Assembly (NCBI GenBank): GCA_029562645.1
Contig: JAKQUI010000049.1
Span: 1 to 64,000 of the forward strand
Origin: Spirochaetota bacterium
GTDB lineage: Bacteria; Spirochaetota; UBA4802; JAKQUI01
Direction of reading: 5' to 3'
DNA: 64,000 nt
Below the pieces are notes generated by a model. That model was not told where the DNA came from. It saw only the letters and a list, made by a program, of their open reading frames with translations, and searched no databases. Both the position numbers and the translations under genes were made by a program. Positions 42,578 to 51,088 of this stretch are shown in pieces; the stretch's first letter is position 1; every line of letters starts with the position of its first letter.

Positions 42578-43477
42578 ATGGAAATCGCAGCCATCATCAT
42601 CAACGTGACTCTGTTCCTGGCGCTCGCGCCGCTGTTCGAGGGCGTGATCCGCAAGATCACCGCGCGCGTCCAGTCGCGGCAGGGGCCGCCGGTCTATCAG
42701 CCCTACCTGGACCTGCTCAAGCTCCTGGGCAAGCAGAACCTCGTGAAGGGCAACTGGGCCTTCTCCGCGGCCCCGGCGATCGCGCTGGCGTCCATCATCA
42801 CGGCCATCGCCTTCGTTCCGCTGGGCTACAAGGCGACGTTTCTCACGGGCTATGCCGACGTGATCACCGTCATCTACCTGCTTACGCTGGGCGGGGTGGC
42901 GGTCCTCATCGGGGCGCTCGCGAGCAAGAACACCTACGCGGTGATCGGCGCGAGCCGCGAGATGATCACCATCATCATGGTGGAGCCGGTGCTGGCCATG
43001 ACCTTCATCATGGGCGCCGTCAAGGTGAAAAGCCTCGGCCTGGACGCCTCCGTTTTCAGCATCGCCGTGAGCGGCTACTCCTGGTCGGTGGCCGTCATGC
43101 TGGCCGCCTTCCTGCTCGCGCTGCAGGCCTTCGTGGCGCGCCAGCCATTCGACATCGCCGAGGCCGAGGTGGAGATCCTGGAGGGCCCCTTCATCGAGTA
43201 CAGCGGGCCCAACTACGCGCTCTTCAAGTACTACATGATGCTCAAGCAGATGTTCTACGCGGCGCTGTTCGTGACGATGTTCGTACCGTTTCTGCGGACC
43301 GGTTATTATTTCGCGGACCTGGGCATACAGCTCGCGGAAATCTTCGGGGTGTTCGTGCTGATATCGCTCATCGGCTCGACCAACCCACGCTTCCGGATCG
43401 ACCAGGCGGTGAGATACTACGCCGCGCTCATCGTGCTGTCGCTGGCGGCGGTCGGGCTGTCCGTGTACGGCCTGTAG
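42578..43477 (+). CDS. hycD: Membrane-bound hydrogenase subunit (HycD; NuoH-like)
   Basis: The 299-residue protein of about eight transmembrane helices is homologous to NuoH/HycD. It has EGVIRKITARVQSRQGPPVYQP (cytoplasmic loop at the quinone-site equivalent), QPFDIAEAEVEILEGPFIEYSG with the conserved acidic run, and NPRFRIDQAVRYY near the end. It anchors the hydrophilic arm and links the redox reaction to ion movement. It starts 3 nt after the large-subunit stop. Confidence 0.94.
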   Translation: MEIAAIIINVTLFLALAPLFEGVIRKITARVQSRQGPPVYQPYLDLLKLLGKQNLVKGNWAFSAAPAIALASIITAIAFVPLGYKATFLTGYADVITVIYLLTLGGVAVLIGALASKNTYAVIGASREMITIIMVEPVLAMTFIMGAVKVKSLGLDASVFSIAVSGYSWSVAVMLAAFLLALQAFVARQPFDIAEAEVEILEGPFIEYSGPNYALFKYYMMLKQMFYAALFVTMFVPFLRTGYYFADLGIQLAEIFGVFVLISLIGSTNPRFRIDQAVRYYAALIVLSLAAVGLSVYGL

Positions 43478-43532
43478 GGGTGATGACCTCATCCCGAAAG
43501 GGGAAACTATTGATGAATAAAGGAGAATGACC

Positions 43533-44069
43533 GTGTGGCTGACAAGTAAAATCAAACAGGTTCTCATGGTTCTCAAGCCCGGCACAGTGACGCTTGGCTA
43601 CCCGTTCATCCCCAACCCGGCCCCCAAGGATTTTCGCGGGCAGCCCTATTGGGACCACCACAAGTGCATCGGCTGCGGCGGCTGCGCGGCGCACTGCCCC
43701 GCCCGCACGATTCTGGTGCGCGACCTCTGCCAGGAGCTGCGCGTGATGCTGTACGACTCATCGCGCTGCACTTACTGCGGACGGTGCGCGGACGTTTGTC
43801 CCGAGAGCGCCATCACCATGACCGACAAATTCGAGCTCGCCACGGGGGACCGCGAGGACCTCACCGAACGCATGGAGCTGTTCATGCTCACCTGCCAGCG
43901 CTGCGGGCGCTGCTATAACATGGAAACCGAGAACATCATCGACAAGATGGACCTGAAGGGCTACCGCTACGACAACCTCGACGCCCGCGCGCTCATCCCG
44001 AAGGCGACCGAGTGCATCGACACGGCCGTCCTCACAGAGACGGAAACCTATCAGAGACCAGCGAAATGA
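43533..44069 (+). CDS. hycF: Hydrogenase ferredoxin-like subunit (HycF; NuoI-like)
   Basis: The polyferredoxin of about 178 residues has two classic clusters, CIGCGGCAAHCP and CTYCGRCADVCP, plus a third group CQRCGRC that may bind part of another site. It passes electrons toward the NuoB-like small subunit. I prefer GTG 43533, 7 nt from AAGGAG; ATG 43527 is only 1 nt from it. An out-of-frame 15-codon reading frame (43486-43530) ends across this ribosome site. Confidence 0.92.
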   Translation: MWLTSKIKQVLMVLKPGTVTLGYPFIPNPAPKDFRGQPYWDHHKCIGCGGCAAHCPARTILVRDLCQELRVMLYDSSRCTYCGRCADVCPESAITMTDKFELATGDREDLTERMELFMLTCQRCGRCYNMETENIIDKMDLKGYRYDNLDARALIPKATECIDTAVLTETETYQRPAK

Positions 44070-44080
44070 GGAGATGAACC

Positions 44081-44611
44081 ATGCTAGCACGACTCGCGAA
44101 AAAGGCCTTTCCAAAATCACTCTGGGTGTATCACTGCAACTCGGGGGCCTGCAACGGCTGCGACATCGAGATCCTGAACGTGCTCACTCCGTACTACGAC
44201 GTGGAGCGCTTCGGCATCAAGCTGGTGGCCTCCCCGCGCCATGCCGACGTGATGCTCATCTCCGGCGCCGTGACGCGGCCCACGCTCCCGCTGGTGAAGC
44301 GCGCCTATGAGGCGATCCCGGAACCCAAGCTGGTCTTCGGCATCGGCTCCTGCGCGACCGGCGGCGGCTGCTGGTTCGATTCGTACAACGTCTGCGGCGG
44401 CGCGCATACGGCCGTCCCGGTGAACTACTTCATCCCGGGCTGCCCGCCCCGCCCCGAGGCGATCATCTACGGGGTCGCGCTGGCGCTTGGGCTGGTGGAC
44501 AAGAAGGTCGCGCCCATCGAGCTCAAGCAAATGGAGTTCCCGATCGACTCCATCGCGCGCAACAAGGCGTGGGAGGAGCGCAACGTGATTTACCAATGTC
44601 TGGAGAAGTAA
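44081..44611 (+). CDS. hycG: Group 4 [NiFe] hydrogenase small subunit (HycG; NuoB-like)
   Basis: The 176-residue subunit carries the proximal [4Fe-4S] cluster next to the NiFe site. The four ligands are C24 and C27 in GACNGCDIE, C91 in GIGSCATGG and C121 in PGCPPRPEA. As in HycG it lacks the medial and distal cluster domain of respiratory hydrogenases. It is the last structural gene of the cluster; a response regulator gene starts 45 nt downstream. Confidence 0.95.
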   Translation: MLARLAKKAFPKSLWVYHCNSGACNGCDIEILNVLTPYYDVERFGIKLVASPRHADVMLISGAVTRPTLPLVKRAYEAIPEPKLVFGIGSCATGGGCWFDSYNVCGGAHTAVPVNYFIPGCPPRPEAIIYGVALALGLVDKKVAPIELKQMEFPIDSIARNKAWEERNVIYQCLEK

Positions 44612-44656
44612 CGGGAACGGCGTGAGAGGGACAACTACCCTGATTTGGAGATAACC

Positions 44657-45058
44657 ATGGCGAAGAAAATCTTGCTCGTAGATGACGACACCGATCTGGT
44701 GGCCAGCCTGGGACAGGTGCTCCGGGGAAACGGCTATACGGTGGTCGAGGCCTATAGCGGGGCGGAAGGGCTCAAAAAGCTCCTCGCCGAGCGGCCCGAC
44801 CTCATGATCCTGGACGTCATGATGGAAACCGACACCGCCGGCTTCGAGATCACCTATCAGATCCGCGACACCCGCGACTCCTCGCGCTACGCGGAGGTGC
44901 GCACCGTTCCCATCATCATGCTCACCGCGATCAACCAGGTGACCAACTCCCGCTTCTCCCTCAACGAGAAGGAGAGTTTCCTTCCGGGCGTGAACGATTT
45001 CCTCACCAAGCCGGTGAAGATCGAGGACCTGCTCGAGAAGGTGAAACGATACGCGTGA
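44657..45058 (+). CDS. Single-domain response regulator next to the hydrogenase operon
   Basis: The 133-residue receiver domain has KKILLVDDDTDLV, phospho-acceptor D53 (MILDVMMET), switch Thr in MLTAIN and Lys in FLTKP. A longer than usual loop between beta4 and alpha4 (NQVTNSRFSLNEKESFLPGVND) is notable. GGAG is 6 nt before ATG 44657. There is no DNA-binding domain, so any control of the hydrogenase genes must be indirect, perhaps through the kinases coded next. Confidence 0.92.
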   Translation: MAKKILLVDDDTDLVASLGQVLRGNGYTVVEAYSGAEGLKKLLAERPDLMILDVMMETDTAGFEITYQIRDTRDSSRYAEVRTVPIIMLTAINQVTNSRFSLNEKESFLPGVNDFLTKPVKIEDLLEKVKRYA

Positions 45059-45152
45059 GCGCGTACCCGGCTCGTGAGCGCCGGGATCATGTTTTATCGG
45101 AGGGGAAGAGATTTTAGTTGATTTCTTCCTTTTCCCGTTATAGGGGTGCGGG

Positions 45153-47072
45153 ATGCCGCTACGTCGAGTCAAGGCCAACATTCGCATTAAACTCACCGCA
45201 AGCCTGCTGTCGGTGGTGCTCATCACCGGCGGCGTGTCGGTGGTGGTCGGCGTGTCCATCATCAACGACAAGGTGGTGGGCCAGGCCTACGAAACGGTCC
45301 AGAACGACCTGAAGACCGCCCGCTATATCTACGACGACATGATCAACGTGATCCACCTGTTCATCAAGCACCTCGCGTCGCTGGCGTATCTCCAGGAGGC
45401 CGTGGCCGGAAACGACCGCGCCCTCCTGATTCGAAAGCTCAAGGAGGTCCGTGAGGAGCTCAATCTCGACGTCCTGAACATCACCGACGCGACGGGCCGG
45501 GTGATCGTCCGCGCCCGAAACGAGAACGTCATCGGCGACTCCGTGGCCGACGACAGCTTCGTCCGCGAGGCCATCCGAAATCGCGCGTCCCCCCGGGGCA
45601 CCGGCATCATGGGACGCGAGGAGCTCCTGCGCGAGGGGAGAGATCTTGCCGAGGCCGCCTACATCGAGATCCGACCGACGCCGATGGCCCGCGCGAAGGA
45701 GGCCGCCGTCGAGGAGCGCGCCATGGTGCTCAAGGCCGCCGCGCCCATCGTCCGTCAGGGCCGCCTCATCGGCGTCATCTACGGCGCGAAGGTGCTCAAC
45801 AAGGACTACACCTTCGTGGACCGCATCAAGCGAATGGTGTTCAAGGACGACACCTTCAAGGGGACGCCCATCGGCACGGCGACCGTCTTCCTGAACGACC
45901 TTCGTATTTCAACCAACGTCATCCGGAAAGACGGCTCGCGCGCGATCGGCACGCGCGTGTCCGAGGACGTATACAACAAGGTGATCGTCAATCAGGGCCT
46001 GTGGCTCGACAAGGCCTTCGTCGTGAACGACTGGTATATTTCGGCCTACAGCCCCATTTACGACATCGAGAACAGGGTGATCGGCATCCTGTACGTCGGC
46101 ATCCTTGAGGCCAAGTACCAGAAGATCCGCAACGACGCCGCGTTCTACTTCCTGCTGATCATCATCATTTCGGCCATCATCGCGATCCTGCTGTCGCTGT
46201 ACCTGATACAGAACATCATCATTCCCATAAACGCCCTGGTGGACGCCTCGCGCGACATCGCCAACGGGATCTACACCAAAAAGCTGGAGGTCGAGAGCGC
46301 CGACGAGCTGGGGTACCTCTGCCTCACCTTCAACAAGATGATCGACGCCATCGAGGAGCGCGACCGGCGGCTCAAGGAGCAGACCGAGCAGAAGCTCGCC
46401 CAGTCCGAGAAGCTCGCGTCGCTGGGACGGCTCGCCTCCGGGATCGCGCACGAGATCAACAACCCGCTCACCGGCGTGCTCACCTACTCGAGCCTCCTGC
46501 TCGAGGACCTCAAGGGGACCGATCACGAGGACGACCTCCACGTGATCGTGACCGAGACGCTCCGCTGCCGCGACATCGTGCGCGGGATCCTGGATTTCGC
46601 GCGCGACACCGGCATCGAAAAAAAACTGGTGGACGTGAACAAGGTGATCATAAACTCGGTGGCCATCCTGGAGCGCCACATGAGCTTCCAGAATGTTCAA
46701 ATCGTCAAGGAGCTCGATGATTCGATCCCGGTGATGGAGCTCGACATCAACCAGTTCCAGTCGGTGATCAGCAATCTGGCGGTGAACGCGGCGGACGCGA
46801 TGCCGCACGGCGGGACGCTCACCGTCCGCACCCGCTGCGACCGCGCGGCGGGGCGCGCGATCATCGAGGTGGAGGACACGGGGGCCGGGATCTCCGAGGA
46901 GAACATCACCAAGATCTTCGACCCGTTCTTCACCACCAAGGAAACGGGCAAGGGCACGGGGCTGGGCCTCGCGGTGACCTACGGCATCATCGCGCGCCAC
47001 AAGGGCACCATCGACGTGCGCAGCACGGTGGGCGTGGGGACGACATTCACCATCACGCTGCCGCTGGGCTGA
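45153..47072 (+). CDS. Membrane histidine kinase with Cache-type extracellular sensor and HAMP
   Basis: The 639-residue protein has a transmembrane helix at about 13-35, a large extracellular Cache-like domain (about 40-325, with [13 protein letters not shown] and [23 protein letters not shown]), a second helix at about 330-358, HAMP (about 355-405), HisKA with [21 protein letters not shown] and HATPase with [14 protein letters not shown] and [12 protein letters not shown]. It probably senses a small periplasmic ligand. A 94-bp gap separates it from the receiver gene upstream; both lie just after the hydrogenase operon. Confidence 0.94.
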   Translation: MPLRRVKANIRIKLTASLLSVVLITGGVSVVVGVSIINDKVVGQAYETVQNDLKTARYIYDDMINVIHLFIKHLASLAYLQEAVAGNDRALLIRKLKEVREELNLDVLNITDATGRVIVRARNENVIGDSVADDSFVREAIRNRASPRGTGIMGREELLREGRDLAEAAYIEIRPTPMARAKEAAVEERAMVLKAAAPIVRQGRLIGVIYGAKVLNKDYTFVDRIKRMVFKDDTFKGTPIGTATVFLNDLRISTNVIRKDGSRAIGTRVSEDVYNKVIVNQGLWLDKAFVVNDWYISAYSPIYDIENRVIGILYVGILEAKYQKIRNDAAFYFLLIIIISAIIAILLSLYLIQNIIIPINALVDASRDIANGIYTKKLEVESADELGYLCLTFNKMIDAIEERDRRLKEQTEQKLAQSEKLASLGRLASGIAHEINNPLTGVLTYSSLLLEDLKGTDHEDDLHVIVTETLRCRDIVRGILDFARDTGIEKKLVDVNKVIINSVAILERHMSFQNVQIVKELDDSIPVMELDINQFQSVISNLAVNAADAMPHGGTLTVRTRCDRAAGRAIIEVEDTGAGISEENITKIFDPFFTTKETGKGTGLGLAVTYGIIARHKGTIDVRSTVGVGTTFTITLPLG

Positions 47073-47151
47073 TGGAGCGGGCGCACAATATCATGCGTCG
47101 CGGTCGGGCGTACCGCCGGCGGCGCACACGAAGCACGAGGAAACGGTAGCC

Positions 47152-48217
47152 ATGGAAAAGAAAACCAGCATGCTCATCATCGACGACGAGGACATTGTCA
47201 TCAAGAGCTGCCAGCGCATCCTCCAGAAGGACAACATCGAGATCGACACCGCCTACTCCGGCGAGGCGGGCCTCAAGCTCGCCGAGAAGAAGGACTACGA
47301 CATCGTCCTCACGGACCTCAAGATGCCCGGCATCAGCGGCATGGACGTGCTCAAATCGCTCACGGAGACGAAGCATGGCGCGACCGTCATCATCTTCACC
47401 GGCTACGCGACCGTGGAGAGCGCGCGCGAGGCCCTCAAGCGGCGCCTTCGACTACATCCCCAAGCCGTTCACGCCCGACGAGCTCCGCGACGTTGTCCGC
47501 AATGCCATCGCGGCGCGCGCCGAGAAGGGCGACGCCCGCATGCTGGACCTCATGGCCATCGTCTCGCACGAGCTCAAGAGCCCGGTCTCGGTGGTGCACA
47601 CCACCGCCGACACGCTCTATCGCGGGTATTTCGGCAACCTGGACCCGGCGCAGCAGAAGACGATCGAGACCATCATCCGCAACTGCCAGTACCTCGAAGA
47701 CATTATCCGCAGCTACATCGACCTGTCCAAGATGGAGCTGGACGACCTGGAGTCGTTCAAGACCGAGATCAACCTCGTCGAAGACGTCATCACGCCGGTG
47801 ATCGAGGTCCCCGAGAACAGCGCGAACATGAAGCAGATGCCCATCGAGACCGACTTCGCCGCGATCCCCCCGGTGCAGGGCGACCCCAATCTCCTCAAGA
47901 TCGTGGTCACCAACCTGGTGAGCAACGCCATCAAGTACGGGAAGGCCGGCACGCCTATCAAACTGCGCCTTGAAAAACAGGACGGCGCGGTCGTCTTCTC
48001 AGTCCACAACGAGGGCGTGGGCATCTCAAAGGAGGACATCGAAAAGAAGCTCTTCTCGAAATTCGGGCGGCTCAAACAGAAGGGGACCGAGGGCGTGAAG
48101 GGTTCGGGGCTGGGCCTCTACATCTGCAAAAAAATAGTCGAAAAGCACAGCGGAAAGATCTGGGTCGATTCCGAGGCCGGCTCGTGGGTGCGATTCAACG
48201 TTTCGCTCCCGGCGTGA
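47152..48217 (+). pseudogene. Receiver-histidine kinase protein (REC-HisKA-HATPase), split by a frameshift
   Basis: The first frame gives a receiver: LIIDDED, acceptor Asp in IVLTDLKMPG, FTGYATVESAREALK. At about 47440 the reading continues in another frame as GAFDYIPKPFTPDELRDVV, the rest of the receiver, then HisKA (MAIVSHELKSPVSVVHT), HATPase (NLVSNAIKYGKAG) and GSGLGLYICKKIV, ending at 48217. The expected protein has one residue between ALK and GAFDY, so two bases seem lost in a CGCGGCGCC-type stretch. The rest of both frames looks well conserved, which fits either a recent mutation or a sequencing error. Whole, it would be a soluble kinase of about 355 residues. Confidence 0.85.
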
Positions 48218-48222
48218 CGCTC

Positions 48223-48246
48223 CTACTCGATCACGATGAACTTGAC
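48223..48246. repeat. Direct repeat copy A flanking the nucleotidyltransferase cassette
   Basis: This 24-bp sequence matches 48923-48946 at 23 of 24 positions, exactly 700 bp apart. Copy B is the 3' coding end (VEFIVIE-stop) of the OmpA-like gene. Copy A encodes the same peptide end in the reverse direction but has no OmpA-like gene attached. A looser match (GTGACGC plus a C/T-rich gap) extends outward from both. Confidence 0.7.
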
Positions 48247-48443
48247 CCGGAAGAGCCCTTCCGGTGCTCCTCCGCCTCGGCAAATGATTTAAACTTATGC
48301 ACGCCGCGCTGGACCGATACTGCGGCCCCGCGTATTCTCAGCATATTCTGCATGCGCATGATTTTCTCCGCCGGGTCACTCGGCAGAAGCTCCTGCAGAT
48401 GCGCCTCCGCGTGGGCAAAGGTCTTGTACTTGTAGACCGGCAT
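48231..48443 (-). CDS. Small protein paired with a nucleotidyltransferase
   Basis: The 70-residue protein starts at ATG 48443, overlapping the nucleotidyltransferase stop by 1 nt, with AAGGAG 8 nt upstream, so translation is well supported. It contains an imperfect internal duplication: VYKYKTFAHAEAHL (3-16) and VHKFKSFAEAEEHR (48-61). It is likely the partner protein of the upstream nucleotidyltransferase, by analogy with two-gene cassettes of that type; I do not know a function. Its last codons run into direct-repeat copy A and read as a Ser-rich tail (SSGSSSS), which suggests its natural end was replaced. Confidence 0.6.
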   Translation of the reverse strand: MPVYKYKTFAHAEAHLQELLPSDPAEKIMRMQNMLRIRGAAVSVQRGVHKFKSFAEAEEHRKGSSGSSSS

Positions 48444-48904
48444 CAGCGTTTCTCCTTTTGCTTCTCCCTCAGCAGAATGACATCCGCCCGGTCCTTATCG
48501 CGAAGGGTCCCGTTTTTCAGCATAATCAGCGCATCGATTGTCGCGAGGTTAACCGGAACCCCCTTGAATGCGACGACCTCAAACTCAACATCTTCGAAAG
48601 AAAACATCTCTCCGATACGGCTCATGATATCGATATAGTAATCATCCGGCGTGCCATACCGAATCACGGCATAGGCATCCATATCGGCTTTCGTGATCTC
48701 GTCAATGCTCGCATCGCGATATACGGAATGGAGCGCCGATCGCAGTTTACCCACGTTTTGTTCGTCATCGCGCACAAAGATATCGACATCCTCGGTAATC
48801 CGCGGCACGTCGTGCAACGCGACGGCGAGACCGCCAACGAGAACATACGCAACGCCATGGTCGCGCAATGCCTTGAGAACGCCCAGAACGCTTTCGATGT
48901 TCAT
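48443..48904 (-). CDS. Nucleotidyltransferase-fold protein (AbiEii/MNT-like)
   Basis: The 153-residue protein has the minimal pol-beta-type nucleotidyltransferase core: LVGGLAVAL (Gly24-Gly25), then TEDVDIFV with metal-binding D39 and D41. A third acidic residue is plausible in FEDVEFEVV. A final segment IDALIMLKNGTLRDKDRADVILL is typical of AbiEii-like and DUF6036-like proteins. Such proteins act as toxins, antitoxins or tRNA-modifying enzymes in defence cassettes. The cassette with the 70-residue protein is flanked by direct repeats. Confidence 0.82.
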   Translation of the reverse strand: MNIESVLGVLKALRDHGVAYVLVGGLAVALHDVPRITEDVDIFVRDDEQNVGKLRSALHSVYRDASIDEITKADMDAYAVIRYGTPDDYYIDIMSRIGEMFSFEDVEFEVVAFKGVPVNLATIDALIMLKNGTLRDKDRADVILLREKQKEKR

Positions 48905-48922
48905 GCTGATGTGACGCCCCCT

Positions 48923-48946
48923 CTACTCGATCACGATGAACTCGAC
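48923..48946. repeat. Direct repeat copy B (3' end of the FecR-OmpA gene)
   Basis: The stop codon and last seven codons of the FecR-OmpA gene. It pairs with copy A at 48223-48246 (23 of 24 bases identical). The 676 bases between the copies hold the nucleotidyltransferase cassette. Confidence 0.7.
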
Positions 48947-50098
48947 ATGCCGGTTCTGCGCCCGTCCCTCGGGCGTGCGGTTGTCGGCGATGGGCTTTCC
49001 GGAGCCGTATCCGGCAATCATGAGCATTTTCGGATCGATACCCTTTGCGATCAAATACTGGCGTATCGAATCGGCCCGGCGTCGCGAGAGCGGGAGGTTT
49101 ATTGACGCGGAGCCCGTGATGTCGGTATGGCCTTCGATGCGCACCTTCGCGCGCCGCTTGTTCATCAACGCGACGACGCGATCGAGCTCGGGGTGCGAAT
49201 TCGCGAGGATGGCCGCGCTGTCCGTCTCGAAGTAAATCCTGTTCGTAATGAGCAACACCTCTTCGTCGTGCAGCGCGTTGATGATCGTCTGCACCCGGAT
49301 GATGTCGTTCTCGGACATCCGTTCCGGATCTGACGGCGGCGCCGATGCGACCACCCGCACCATGTTTCGGTTTCCGAGCAGCACCGGACGGTCAGGAAAT
49401 AGGGGATTGACCACCTCGACGACGCCGCTCAACCCGTACACCGTTGTCGAAACAACCGTTTCCACGGGAACGGGCGCGGGAACCGCCGCTCGCGACGCGC
49501 GCCCTCTTCTGGCCGGCTTCTCCTTCGGCACCGCAGGCGGCGCGATGCGCGCGACCTCGACGCCGATCTCGGTGCCGCGAACGGCGACCGTACTCGTGGG
49601 CGTGCTGATCCTCATCTGATGCTCGGTGAAGATCTTCTTGAAGCGACCGTACAACGATCCGCCGCTCACCTCGACATGAAGCTCTTTAATCACATGCCGC
49701 AGCAATTTTGCATGCGTATTCTGCATGATCCGGACGGTCGTTCCATCGTGAAGATGGAGATCGAGAAGCGCGCCGGGGCCCGTTTTCACCTCGCACCCCT
49801 CGCCGATCGCCGACCCGATCGTGACACGCCGCCACGGCCCGTCCGCACGCTCGCGATAGCTCGACTCGCCGAGCGCGAAGGTGACCCTTGGGCGGGACAG
49901 GACCAGCACGGGCGAGCGAAGAATCATGCGATCGGACAGGAGCATGAAGGCGATGACGCCCGCGAAGATCGCGACGAAGAGCGCGATCCCGATCGCGAGA
50001 ATCCGACCGATTGGAAACGCGTTTCGCCCGCCATCGGTTCCAGCCGCCTTCTCAATCGTCATTCGTTTGCTCGCCGATCCGCCGTGGGCTTGCATCAT
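48923..50098 (-). CDS. FecR-OmpA hybrid envelope protein
   Basis: The 391-residue protein has one N-terminal transmembrane helix (about 32-55), a FecR-like beta domain (about 95-185, with EVKTGPGALLDLHLHDGTTV and STPTSTVAVRGTEIGVEV), a Pro/Ala/Arg linker, and a C-terminal OmpA peptidoglycan-binding domain (about 280-391, with RIYFETDSAAI, IEGHTDITGSASINLPLSRR and GYGSGKPIADNRTPEGR). It probably ties the inner membrane to peptidoglycan. GGAGG is 5 nt before the first of two ATGs. Its 3' end supplies direct-repeat copy B. Confidence 0.9.
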   Translation of the reverse strand: MMQAHGGSASKRMTIEKAAGTDGGRNAFPIGRILAIGIALFVAIFAGVIAFMLLSDRMILRSPVLVLSRPRVTFALGESSYRERADGPWRRVTIGSAIGEGCEVKTGPGALLDLHLHDGTTVRIMQNTHAKLLRHVIKELHVEVSGGSLYGRFKKIFTEHQMRISTPTSTVAVRGTEIGVEVARIAPPAVPKEKPARRGRASRAAVPAPVPVETVVSTTVYGLSGVVEVVNPLFPDRPVLLGNRNMVRVVASAPPSDPERMSENDIIRVQTIINALHDEEVLLITNRIYFETDSAAILANSHPELDRVVALMNKRRAKVRIEGHTDITGSASINLPLSRRRADSIRQYLIAKGIDPKMLMIAGYGSGKPIADNRTPEGRAQNRHVEFIVIE

Positions 50099-50117
50099 GC
50101 GATCCTCCGCGCTAGTC

Positions 50118-50960
50118 CTACTTCACCTTCAAATTCGGCTGCCCTTCCTTGCCCAGCATGCGTCGCGTGAACACCCAGATGGGGCTCAGCGACGGCGGCT
50201 GAGAGAGCTGATCCAGAATGGCCTGCTTCTGAAGCAGCCTCGCGTCGGGCACCGCGCCCACGTGCTCCTTTGCAGAATCGAGAAAGCGCTGATAAAACTC
50301 CGGCCGCAGCCGGCAGGAGCTCCCCACGATGCCCAGCACCATCTTGTCCTCGAAGTAGTACTCGTCGGTCACGCGGTGCATGAACGGCTTGAAGAGCGGC
50401 TTCACGTACTTCACGAAACCGAAGGGCGCGAACTCCAGGATGATTTCCTCCACCCGGCGCTGGCCCCAGCGGCAGAAGGGCGGAAAGGTGTCGAAGTAGT
50501 GCAGCCGTTCATCGTGAAAGGAATAATTGCGCAGGGTGGGATGGAAGCCCATGTTCTCCTTCGGGTTTTCCCGCATAAAGACAAGCACGGTCACGGCGTC
50601 GTCGATGATGCCGCGCATGAGGCGCTCGCAGAGCGGAAAGTCGGTCGCCTGCATGATGTTACGCACTAGCGCCGCCTCGGGGAAGGCGCTCTGGACGATA
50701 CGGATGGTATGCGCCCCGCCCTTCTCCGCCACCAGGCGTATCTCCGTGTCGGGGACCGATATCCCCGCCTTCCGCAGCAGCGCGAAGTACTCGTCGTGAA
50801 TTGAAACGAGCTCCTCGCACAGGGCGCGTTTCTTAATATGATGATACTGCTTGATGATCTTCCCCGCGTCGGGACCCGCAGTGGCAAGATATGGTTTGGA
50901 GAAGAATCCGAACTTGCCGGATTCGATCTTTTCGTACTGTTCGGTTTCTTGTTTTTCCAT
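50118..50960 (-). CDS. Kinase-fold-like protein of unknown function
   Basis: The 280-residue soluble protein has features that recall small-molecule kinase folds: KIIKQYHHIKKRALCEELV early on (possible ATP-site Lys and helix-C Glu), GFHPTLRNYSFHDERLHYFDTF at about 137-158 (HPxxxNxxxxxxxxxxxD in place of HGDxxxxN...D) and a helical C-lobe. DUF6206-like proteins have a comparable pattern, but I cannot be sure. There is no membrane segment. It is 19 nt upstream of the FecR-OmpA gene on the same strand, so probably co-transcribed. Confidence 0.6.
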   Translation of the reverse strand: MEKQETEQYEKIESGKFGFFSKPYLATAGPDAGKIIKQYHHIKKRALCEELVSIHDEYFALLRKAGISVPDTEIRLVAEKGGAHTIRIVQSAFPEAALVRNIMQATDFPLCERLMRGIIDDAVTVLVFMRENPKENMGFHPTLRNYSFHDERLHYFDTFPPFCRWGQRRVEEIILEFAPFGFVKYVKPLFKPFMHRVTDEYYFEDKMVLGIVGSSCRLRPEFYQRFLDSAKEHVGAVPDARLLQKQAILDQLSQPPSLSPIWVFTRRMLGKEGQPNLKVK

Positions 50961-51088
50961 GTGAAGTGATTCGCTCTCGATGGTCTCGTCTTGTTGCCGT
51001 TTCTATAACCCATCGAGAAAAATACAATTACTAATTGACACGGCTTGGGCGCTCAAATACTATTTTGATGATTTTCCATAGAGCGCCA

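Noticed and set aside
43486-43530. Fifteen-codon leader peptide (MTSSRKGKLLMNKGE) before hycF
   Set aside because: It ends across the hycF ribosome site, but has no ribosome site of its own and no attenuator-like structure; probably chance.
40889-44611. Respiratory complex I fragment (NuoCD-H-I-B)
   Set aside because: The large subunit has both NiFe cysteine pairs and a processing protease gene is present, which complex I lacks.
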